A program made the translations under genes and the position numbers. Below the pieces are notes generated by a model. It did no database searches, was not told where the DNA came from, and worked only from the letters and a program-made list of their open reading frames with translations. From Emydura subglobosa (taxonomy: Eukaryota; Chordata; Testudines; Chelidae), in the NCBI GenBank assembly GCA_007922225.1, contig ML679991.1:372001-436000 (forward strand): a stretch of DNA of 64,000 bases, given 5' to 3'. Below, one piece after another: positions 12,726 through 24,100 of this stretch (its first letter is position 1; every line of letters starts with the position of its first letter).

Positions 12726-13445
12726 AGGGCCTGGCTACTCCTTGCCTTAGAGGTGTAGAGGCGACGAAGCTGGATTCCCAGGAGTGCTGGCCCTTCTGCT
12801 TCTTCCAGTGATGGTTGTGTCAAAAGCAACCAGAAAACCAACCATGAAACCAAATGTGGCATTAATTCATCCAAGTATATCATTTCAGTTCAGCCAGGAA
12901 CAAGCTATTCCTCCGGGGGGATTTCCATCCACCAGTGAAGGGGAGAGAGTGAAAAGGGAGCATTTTCGTTTTGTTTCTATTCCTGGTATAAAACTTTCCC
13001 CATTGAGTCAATGGACCATGAGCTCTAAGGCAGGGAAATCCAGTTCAAGACTGCTGCCATATGAATTGACATGGGATTTGCCATTGAGCTCCACGGTCAT
13101 TATTGTAACCCTGGCATTGAAGAGATGCACAGGCACTGAAGCCATTGAGGGCTATGCCTGTCCCCTTCAAATGTGTACATGAAGGTCTCCCGTGTCTCTC
13201 ATCACACTGCAAAGTTAGCGTAAGAAACACTGTGCAGTTGGGAGCTGTTTTTTACAGTTCCTGATGGGTTCCCCAGCCTTATCCTTGGGGATTTCATTTT
13301 CCCTCTGTCTGTGTCTTCTCCCTTTTCGCTCTCTCTGTACCCTGGAGCAGCAGGATGTGTAAATGTGAATCTCTGACCCTCGCTCCATGCTTGTAGTGTC
13401 TGTGTGGTGTCCTGGGCTTGCAATAAAAGGAGATTGTGACTAACC
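12726..13445 (+). other. 3' UTR and poly(A) signal of the Rap1GAP-like gene
   Basis: The sequence after the stop has no further coding exon in phase. An AATAAA hexamer at 13422-13427, with TG-rich sequence just upstream (TGTAGTGTCTGTGTGGTGT), suggests cleavage near 13440-13450. This gives a 3' UTR of about 0.7 kb and places the gene end about 85 bp before the assembly gap. Confidence 0.6.
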
Positions 13446-13529
13446 CACCATGGCCTCTGTGCACCTGTTGCTGGAAGCTCTGACACCTTCATGCTAGAGT
13501 CCTCTAGAAATTCCAGAGCACAGATCTCA

Positions 13530-13629
13530 NNNNNNNNNNNNNNNNNNNNNNNNNNNNNNNNNNNNNNNNNNNNNNNNNNNNNNNNNNNNNNNNNNNNNNN
13601 NNNNNNNNNNNNNNNNNNNNNNNNNNNNN
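13530..13629. other. Assembly gap (100 N)
   Basis: Exactly 100 N, a common placeholder for a gap of unknown size. It separates the Rap1GAP-like 3' end from the GSTK1 3' end, so the true distance and even the linkage of the two genes depends on scaffolding. The right flank is a G-run, a typical sequencing obstacle. Confidence 0.99.
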
Positions 13630-15179
13630 TGTTTGGTTTTTTTTTGGGGGGGGGGGAATGGGGGGAGGAAGAGAGAAGGGAACTCTCTCCGCTCATGGGA
13701 AGTGACTTCTCATGGTGCTCCTTCCCAGTTCCAAAGCATCAGTCCTTCCCCCATCCTGGAATGTGTCTCCCCCACTGCACAGGAGAGAGAAAAATCAGTC
13801 ACTCAGGCTGTTGCGGCCGTTAGCCAACCCACATTCATGCCCTGGAGTTGTCTCCTAGCCCAACCATGCTCAGCCACGATGGTGGTGACTCCTAGAGGTG
13901 AGAGACTTAACATGACTCCCTGCAGGGTGGCTAGGGAGATGTCTCTCCCAGCCAAGACACTAGCACAGCTCTAACCTCAGCACAAAGGATTTCACCTCCA
14001 AGCAGAGCCTCACCTATCAAGTTTAACCCCTGCTGGGGGTGACTGTGTTACCTGGGAAAGTGACAGAACAATCACTTCAGCCCCTGCTCTCTCCCCTTTT
14101 CTCTCACTCTCTCTCACACACACACACACAACATGGGACAACAGGCAGCTTTGTGGTTTTTTGTTTACATCAGTTATTGGGAAACTGTGGAGGCAGAATT
14201 CCAAGTTAAATGGCTAAATCATCTGATCTGACACGGCAGAGAGACAAGCTACTGCGCGGCTTCAGTTACTGGTCGTTCTGATGTAGCGACCTAGGTGTTG
14301 CTGTATTTGGGTTTTATTTTGTGAGGCTCCTACCAAGCCATTGCATGGGCACGTAACTCAGGGCTGAGGATGCCACAGGGATCTAGCTCAAAGTCACTTT
14401 TCACAGCAGAATTGCACTTTGGGGGGATAATCCGCCAGTGTCCCCCCAAAACATCCAGGTTAACAATCAGATGAAATTTATTTCAAGTGAGGGAATCGGA
14501 TAATATGAGAGAGTGAGAAATACATGTATATGACAACCAGCCCCGAGGCATTCAGAATACATGGCAACGTGGCAATGGACTGGAATTACAGTCTGAGCGG
14601 GAAGGCCCTGGCACTGACAGGACTCATGGACCCTGCTCTGCGCTCTCAGCCTGAGAATGATTTCCTGCAGTGAGATCAGGGGAGTCTGCATGTATAACTT
14701 CCAGGTCTAGCTCCCTCAGCTGTTCCCACTGATCACCAAATACTGCTGGCTTTGGCAGACTGAGACAAAAACTGGACAGGTATTCACACGTCCTGGGGTG
14801 AAACCAACTGAGTTGTTCTCAGTAGCCTGTCTGCAGACTACCAGTAAGACAAGATTCTCTCGCCATTATCAGCCAGCCAGAACTCTGCCACTGCCCATCA
14901 CCCTGCTTTAAGACTTGTCACCAAACTGCCACCACGTCCCCATCCTCGCCTGTTTGTATGGTGAGAAAAGTGAAGTGCAGTCTCAGGCTGTCAAGGGGCT
15001 CCACCTCAATAGAACTGGAGTCCCGATTATTCTCCTTACAGAGAATGCCAGGGAAACACCGCTGCTTCTCTCCCACTCTCTCTGGGACCCTAGATACTAT
15101 GACTCTGGGATGGACATTACTGCTTCATTGACTGAAATCTGATTCATTTTCTGGTTGGTTCATATGGCACGGGGATTTC
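13630..15179. other. GSTK1 3' flank
   Basis: After the gap come a T/G homopolymer region, a short CA/TC microsatellite at 14101-14130 and the inferred GSTK1 3' UTR. No other gene is visible. Confidence 0.5.
14313..14482 (-). terminator. GSTK1: Candidate GSTK1 poly(A) signals
   Basis: On the minus strand AATAAA occurs at 14482-14477 and again at 14318-14313, about 0.7 and 0.86 kb after the stop codon. Either could end the GSTK1 transcript. Which one is used cannot be told from sequence. Confidence 0.45.
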
Positions 15180-18100
15180 TCACAGCCTGGGTTTTGAAGC
15201 AGCAGGAACTGGTCCCAGCCATTTCTCTCCTGTAAGACAAACCACCATAAAATTAAATTCTGATACAGGGAGGGGGTTGCAGGCTAAGGCTGCCCTTCCT
15301 CCTCATGGAATGGGTAATTGTGCTGAAGTGGGAATGTAATTAACAGGACACAGAGCTTCTCCTATCTAGGTTACTGGACCCAGCTAGCTGAGACGTACTG
15401 CCCAGCACCAAAGATTAGTTTGAATTTTAAAACCTGCCCACAGATCTGGGGATAAGGATGGGACACAGAGTCCGTAATCAAGCCTGGCGTCCTTCAGCCA
15501 GTTTCCTCACCATGCTACATAGAAAAGGAATCACAACTCCTTTCCCATGACTGATACGCCACTCCCCCAAACCCGGCCACATCTGAGGTTGAAATTCAGT
15601 TTCCTGGTTTATGGCTCACCCTACAGTGGGCAACACTGATTTTAACAGTCACCACAACCTATTCCAGTTCTCTTCATTAAAATAAAAAAGTTATTTTAGA
15701 ACAAGAAATAAAAAGCAAATCAAACTATCAATTAAGCAGAACATACACCCAGCTCGACTGCTCTGGAAATGCAACTAGAACACCTCCTAGCTCAGTTATG
15801 TATGATTATGGAATCATGGTAATAGCTGGTTACAACTCAGTCTCCACTGTAATTCTGAATTTGTTCTCTTCCTCCTTGCTAAAATCCATAAACACGTTTT
15901 AGGCTGATTTCCTTTGACTAGGGTTGATCTGGGACTGAAGTATATTTTTCTGTCAGATTTGAAATGAATTGGACAAGGGATTCCTGAGCTATTGCACCCT
16001 AAAAAAACAGGTTCTCACATGAGTTCAAATTTTGCTTTTTTGGTTTTTGCCACTTTACACCAAAAATAAAAACAAACTTGATTTGACTTAGCTCGTTGCA
16101 ATTTGCTGTCCAGCACCAAGATTAATTTTCAAAATTCGGCATTAAGCAGCTACAGAAGTGTGAGAATGGCACGTCTTACTCGACAGTCTGAAAACAGGAC
16201 ATCAGGTGACTGCGGGAGGCTTCAACTTACTTTATATTGTTTAAAAGGGCTAGATCTTCAGCTTGGGTAAACGTGTACAGCTGCACTGACGTCAGAGCTG
16301 CACCATTTATAGCGGCTGAACAACTGGGCCTCAGTTTCCAGCCATTCTCCCAGCAGAGACAAGCTCAATGTGTAACCTCATCACTAGGGAGGGGCTGGCA
16401 TGGGGAAAAGGAGCATTTGCAACCAAAGCAGAGTTAATCAGACAAGTGTACTTTCTTTTCCAGAAAAAACAAGGAGAGTCCTGTAGCACTTTAAAGACAT
16501 TTAAAACACATTTAATTTCTGCAGGCATATGCTGCAGAAGTGGGTTACAGCGCACGAAAGCTTATGTCTGCTGAAATTAACTGTGTTAGTCTTTAAAGTG
16601 CTACAGAACTCTCGTTGTTTTTGCTATATACAGACTAACACGGCTACCGCTCTGGAACTTTTCTTTTCCCGAGGTAACTTAGGAGGCTGTTAAACATCTA
16701 CAGTACTAATGTTAAACATTGTCAAATCAGCTGATCTGGACGATTTGCAACCAAGAGCATTACAAGAGTTTATCGAGGCACTCTTTGGCCACTGATGTTA
16801 ATTTTTAATAACTCTAGGAAAACTACAAAAGGGACAGAAGTGGAAAAAAGCCACTGTCAGGCTAAACAGGGTGTAACGGGTAAACAGGGTGTAACGGGTA
16901 AATAGGATGTAACGGGTAAATAGGTTGGCTTGGGTAATTAAGAGCTAGTTAGTCCATTATTTTTGCCTGGGCTTGATGTTAGGGTATCTTGTCAAACAAA
17001 TTGCGTACAATTCTTTGAGAAGATTTCAAGTCTGGTAGACAGAGGTAACTGTGGGGAGACTTGCACTTAGGCAACACGCCGGGTATTCTGATTCAAATAT
17101 GAGTGCTCCTCAAAATCGATATGGCTCTGCGGATTCAACGCTGGGTAACTGCAAGGTTTCAACATGTAGTTACTAACGAGAGTTATCAAGTACTTGGTGC
17201 TTCCCCTGGTCTTGATCCAATGCTATTTAATACTTTTATCAATGACCTAGAAGAAAATGTAACATCATTGATGATAAAATGTGCAGAGGACACAAAGAGA
17301 TAGTTCTCCCTTCCCCTGGCCCAAGAGGGAAGGAGATGCTGATTCTTTGGTATGTCTGCACTGCAGTTAGACACCCATGGCGGGCCTGTGCCGGCTGACT
17401 AGGGCTCACGGGATCCAGCTAAGGGGCTGTTTAACTCTGGTGTAGACATTCAGGCTGCAGCCGAGCTCTGGGGCCTCCCCCCTTGCCGGTTCCTAGAGCC
17501 TGGGCTCCAGTCCGAGCCCGGAAGTCTACACTCTAATTAAACAGCCCCTTAGATTGAGTCACCTGGCAGGGGCCAGCTGTGGGTTTTTCATTGCAGTGTG
17601 GACGTATCCTCAGCACGTGAATTTGTCTGTCCCATTACACATCCTGTTAGAGCAGATAGAGAATTATAACAGAGGAAAACGCAACTAGAAATACTCACCT
17701 ATGAAATTGCCCAGCAGCTCTAAACGATCAGAGCCAAAGAAGAGGTGAGATTCGCCATTAACATGGGCCACCACTGCTGGCATTCCAAATGCCTAATGCC
17801 ACCATGGGAACAAAACCAGGGAGAGTCACAAAGAGAAAGAGACAAATAAGCACAAGACCGGTTCTCCTACAAACAGCAACGGTGGTATCACCTTTCCTGC
17901 TCCCTTGCACTCTCACTTCCTTTTGCCCTTTCCCTTCCTTTCTTCTTTCTCTAGCTCACACCAGGTTCCATGCACCAAGCCTGGATTATGCAAAGGCCCG
18001 GTCATTGCATCGGACTGTGAGAAAAGGATAAGAGGCAAACCAGTGCTTCATGCATGGTAGTGGAAAGCAATGACCCCAGGCACTAGCTCTGGCGTCCCCT

Positions 18101-21100
18101 TGGAACGGGCCAGGAATCAAAGCTGGGTTTCCCAAAAGATAGTGCAGGAAACAAACACTGAGGGTATTGAGCTGGCTTGCAGATGTGTGTTTAAAACACA
18201 AAGATGTCTGAGAGCAATGGGATCCTTGCATATCCTGATCTACCCTTTCATCCTGCCCACCCCGCCCCGGAGTATCAATGCTGGGAAAGGAACACACAGA
18301 TATAACCCCATGTGGCAACGGGAGCGTCTCACCCCATATTCAAGTGCCTTCTCTGTTGTCTCCTTCAGGCGACTCTTCACCTCAGGAGTTGAGATCATTG
18401 CCAGTAGCTTCTGGGCCAGCTCTGAGGGTAGCCCCGCCTCCTTCGCAGCCTGAGAACAGAAGATAACAGCAATATCTTCATACTAGTTATGTAATAATTA
18501 TATGCGTAGGCATGGCCATACTGGGTCAGACCAATGGTCCATCTAACCCAGGATCCTGTCTTCCGACAGTGATCAATGCCAGGTGCTTCAGAGGGAATGA
18601 ACAGAACAGGTGATAAAGTGATCCATCCCGTCAGCCATTCCCAGCCTCTGGCAAACAGCAATCCTTGCCTATCCTGGCTAATGGCTATTGGACTTATCCT
18701 CCATGAACTTATCTAGTGTTTTGGGGTTTTTTTAAACTCTGTTATAGTCTTGGCCTTTACAACATTTTCTGGCAAGGAGTTCCACGGGTTGACTGTGTGT
18801 TGTGTGAAGAAATGCTTTCCTTTGTTCATTTTAAACCTTTTGCCTATTAATTTCATTTGGTGACTCCTAGTTTTTGTTATGAGAAAAAGTAAATAACACT
18901 TCCTTATTTATTTTCTCTATACTAGTCATGATTTTATAAACCTGTGTCATATCCCTCCTTAGTCATCTCTTTTCCAAGCTGAAAAGTCCCAGTTTTATTA
19001 ATCTCTCCTCATATGGAAGCTTTTCCATACCCCTAATCATTTTAGTTGCCCTTTTCTGTACCTTTTCCAACTCCAATATATTGTTTTTGAGATGGGGCGA
19101 CCAGATCTGCATGCAGTATTCAAGATGTGGGCGTACCATGGATTTATAAAAAGGCAATACAATATTTTCTTTCTTATCTATCCCTTTCCTAATGATTCCA
19201 ACATTGTTAGCTTTTTTCTCTACCGCTGCACATTGAGTGGTTGTTTTCAGAGAACTATCCACAATGACTCCAAGATCTCTTTCTTGAGTGGTAACAGTTA
19301 ATTTAGACCCCATCATTTTATATGTATAGTTGGGATTATGTTTTCCAATGTGCATTAAGTTGCATTTATCAAGAATGAATTTCATCTGACATTTTGTTGC
19401 CTAGTCACCTCGTTTTGTGACATCCCTTTGTAACTTTCACGGTCTGCTCTGGACTTAACTATCTTGTTTTGTATAATCTGCAAATTTTGCCACTTCACTG
19501 TTTACCCCTTTTTCAGATCATTTATGAATATGTTGAACAGCACTGGTCCTAGTCCAGACCTCTGGTGGACACCACTATTTACTTCTCTCCATTCTGAAAA
19601 CTGACCATTTATTCCTACCCTGTGTTTCCTACCTTTTAATCAGTTACTGATCCAGGGGAGGATCTTCTCTCTTATCCCATGGCTGCTTACATTGCTTAAG
19701 AACCTTTGGTGAGGGACCTTGTCAAATGCTTTTTGAAAATCTTAGTATACTATATCCCATGGATCACTTTCTCCATATGCCTATTGACCACCTCAAAGAA
19801 TTCTAGTAGATTGGTGAAGCATGATTTCCCTTTACAAAAACCATGTTGACTGTTCCCCCAACAAATCGTATTCATCTGTGTGTCTGTTTTTTACTATAGT
19901 TTCAACCGATTTGCCTGGTACTGAAGTTAGGCCTCTGCTGCCTTTTTCAAAAATGGGCATCACATTAGCTATCCTCCAGTCATCCGGTACAGAAGCTGAT
20001 TTAAACAACAGGTTACATACCACAGTTAGTACTTCTGCAATGTCACATTTCAGTTCAGAACTCTTGGGTAGCTACCATCAGGTCCTGCTGACTTATTCCT
20101 GTTTAATTTATCAATTTCTTCCAAAATGTCTTCTAATGACACCTCAATCTGGGACAGTTCCTCAGATCTGTCACCGAAAAAGAATGGCCCAGGTTTGGGA
20201 ATCTCCCTCACATCCTCAGCCATGAAGACGGATGCAAAGAATTCATTTAGTTTCTCCGCAATAGCTTTATTTTCCGTGAGTGCTCCTTTAGCATCTCGAT
20301 CATTCAGTGGCCCTCCTGGTTGTTTAGCGGCTTCCTGCTTCTGTTGTACTTACATTTTTTGCTGTTACTTTTTGAGTCTGTGGCTAGCTGTTCTTCAAAT
20401 TCTTTTTTGGCCTTCCTGATTATGTGTTTACATTTCACTTGCCAGAGTTTATGCTTCTTTCTCTTTTCCTCAATAGGATTTAATTCCCACTTTTTAAAGG
20501 ATGCCTTTTTGCCTCCAACTGCTTCTTTTACTTTGTTGATTAGCCATGGTGGCAGTTTTTGGTCCTCTTACTATGTTTTTAGATTTGGGGTATACCTTTA
20601 AATTAAGCCTCTATTATGGTGTCTTTAAAAAGTTTCCATGCAGCTTGCAGGGATTTCACTTTTGGTGCCGTACCTTTTAATTTCTGTTTAACTAACTTCC
20701 TCATTTTTGTGTAGTTCTCCTTTTCGAAATTAAACGCTACCATGGTGGGCTGTGCTTTGGTGTTTCCTCCCACAGGGATGTTAAATTTTATTATGTTATG
20801 GTCACTATTACCAAGTGGTTCAGTTATATTCACCTCTTGGACCAGATCCTGTGCGCCACTTAAGACTTAATCAAGAACTGCCTCTCCTCTTGTGGGTTCC
20901 AGGACAAACAGCTCCAAGAAGCAGTCATTTAAGGTGCCAAGAAACTTAATTTCTGCATCCTGTCCTGAGATGACATGTACCCAGTCAATATGGGGATAGT
21001 TGAAATCCCCCATTATTACTGAGTTTTTTATTTTTATAGCCGCTCTTATCTCTCTGAGAATTTCACAGTCACTATCACCATCCTGGTCAGGTGGTCGGTA

Positions 21101-24100
21101 GTATATCCCTACTGCTATATTCGTATTATTTAAGCATGGAATTACTATCCATAAAGATTTTATGGCACAGTTTGGTTCATTTAAGATTTTTATTTCTTTT
21201 GACGCGATGCTTTCTTGCACATACAGTGCCATTCCCCCACCAGTACGACCTATTCTGTCCTTCCGATATATCTTGTACCCTGGTATTATTGTGTCCCATG
21301 GATTAGCCTCATTCCACCAAGTCTCTGTGATGCCTGTTATATCAATATCCTCATTTAATACGAGGCACTCAAGTTCACCCACCTTAGTATTTAGACGTCT
21401 AGCATTTGTATGTAAGCACTTAAAAATGTGTCACTTTTTAGCTACTTGAAGGTCTGTTGTCAAAAGGTAACAATACTCCTCCTAGGACATGTCCCTAGCA
21501 AGACAGTTTGGCTTGCTTCCTCCCATTGGCTGGTTACACCCACCCATTCTGAGTAACTTTGAATGTGAAGCTGAAGGGATATCACCTCCAAGGCTCAAAA
21601 TATGCAGCTCCTGTTAGGTGGACTTTCAATTAGCTAGCAAAAGGGGGGAAAGGGAGCTTTTGCTTAGTTCAAAGGTACTTTCAACACGTGAACTAAGACA
21701 GAGGAAATGTTGTGGAAAGGAAGATGAAGAGTATTAATGTATTAAAGTGTCTGAACAGAACCGGAAGGAGCCTGACAAACACAGCAAGAAAGGAACTGGG
21801 AGTGACACTACATGACAGAGAGGCCAAACTCAATAGGCCTAACTGGAGGTTGGTGGGTGCTTTTCAGAACTGGAATGTTGGTACAGAAGGACAGTGCATG
21901 TTCTCTTCTTTGGAGATAAAAAGAGGATCTTTATCGCTTATTCTGTCAGCGAACTTTTCAACCTTCAAACCTGCCACTGTGTGACACCAACAAACAAAAT
22001 GTGAGACACAGGGCCCAAATGTGGGACATCTGTATCTTACTGTGTAACACCATCATGTACAGATGATAAAAATCTTTACTATAGTATCATTTAAAAGAGA
22101 TTTTATCTCCCTGTGTGAATGAAAGAGCCCCATTTTTTAAACAAAAAACTCGAAAAATAAAATTCTCTCACATGTAACCATAAAGTCCTCAAAATGGGCC
22201 GTCAGCAGAGTTGAACCTGGACATTCAGGCCTTGTCTGCACAAGAAAGCTGCACCAGTTGAATGTTAATTGGTTTGTAAACAAATCAGTTTGTAGAACTG
22301 GTGCAACTCCCCCCCCGTGGACACTTATTTCATTCGGAGGGTTGCTTTTTTCAGTTTAGCTTAAACCGGTTCTCAATCAATTTATGTGAAACTGAAAAAA
22401 ACTTCTCTCAAACCACAATAAAAGTGTCTGAACAGGGGTTTGCTCTAGTTTAGCGACATGAGTTTAAATTCACACCTCATGTTGAACTGGAACAACATTC
22501 TCACGTAGATAAAGCCTCAGTTCAACAGCACACACCTTTACCACTTGAGCTACTGGAGTAACTGCTACGTGGACCAGCCACTAGGAGGGGCCTTGACACA
22601 GCTCTTCCCAGTGGGCTCAACTTAGTAGTAGTGGTAACAGTATTTGTAAAATGAAGGTGTGGGCTAAGACTTGGCTACCATCTAGGGCTAAAATCTGAGA
22701 TCTTGTTTGGGATCATCAAATTGGAACTGTGGCCTTTATTTGGCCTGAAACACAAACCCCAAAACTAACCCTGGTTCAAATCTGAACACTGCCTTCTGCT
22801 TCTCTCTGCATTATAGCCAGAGATCTAACAAGCGGAAGAAGCAGGATGCAGAGAGTGGAAGTGAGGAAAAGAAGAAAGGACACCACTTCAAAGCAGCTTA
22901 GAAGAAAGGCATATCTGCTGGCTGGAGCCTGGTTACCACACCACCACTGCCCCCTCCACAATCTGCCTTCGGAATCAAACTTTAACTCGAGTTAAAAGCC
23001 TTTTATAGAAGCAGTCCTGTCCCCTTCTCTGAGTGCATGCTTACACTTGCTCCTGGCTTTATTACTGTTAATTACAATACAATTAATAGTGTAATCCTGC
23101 TAGGGAAGGCACCCTGGCCAAAATATCCACTCTAGGCCTGGCAAGAAAATGCACCAAAGTCACTTGCGAAATTACCCCACATTTCCACAAATTTAGGAGG
23201 TTGGCATCACGGACATGGGAGTCACATTTCCCCTACGGGAATTTCCTGATAACTCCAAGTATTCCGTTAACAAATCCAGAGCCAGTAAGAATTATTTAAG
23301 GTGTCTCCATAGACGGTAACCCTAAGATCCCCATCCAATAAATCACAACAAATGGATGTAGACACAATAGTGATAGGCAGAAACTTACTGCCAGTATACT
23401 CTCTGGTTGGGTGATATCTTCATCCTGGTGAGAAGAGGAGGAAGAAACCAAATGGTTAAATGTTTATGAACAAGATACTGAATCTACAAAGAAAATTTCT
23501 CATCACAGTGACCCTGTCTTTCTGCAGGGATGGAGTCAGAAATGCTCAGCTGAGGACTGGGATCCCATTGGAGAATTTCCCATAGGAAAGAGGAAAAGAT
23601 CCCATTCACCCAAACTGGAACTGGATTATGTGGCCTCTGGAGTTAACTACTGATGCAGCATCCATACACAGAGAGGAACAGGGGAAGCTGAAATGGACTT
23701 GGAATGCAGTGCTTTCCTTGGATTGGACCCTGACCCACAAACGTCTTATATCCCCTGTTGTGAAATTTCAGCCCTTCAGCTCACACTGCATGTTTGAGTG
23801 AGGGCAGAGAAGGGGAAAGAGGGCAGAGAAAAATGGGGAAAGGAGTTGGATGGGGAATATGTAGAGTGCTTACCCGGGACCAGATACGCATCCAGAGCTC
23901 TCTGGACACAGGCTCCAGGAATTGTGGCTGTGTCATATCCACGGCAGTGATAAAGCGCATGGCAGAAAGGCTGCCTGGTTTGGTATAAAAGACAGAAAGA
24001 CACTCAGAGACCCAGGAACAGCATCAGACAATGAAGTCTGGACTAATGTCACACCAGGACAAGGCTTTCAGTTTGGCACCGCCCCTGGGAATGTCCTCAG

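Noticed and set aside
13491..13823. Frames of 110-164 codons spanning the N gap
   Set aside because: They exist only because N runs are read as open; the sequence is unknown.
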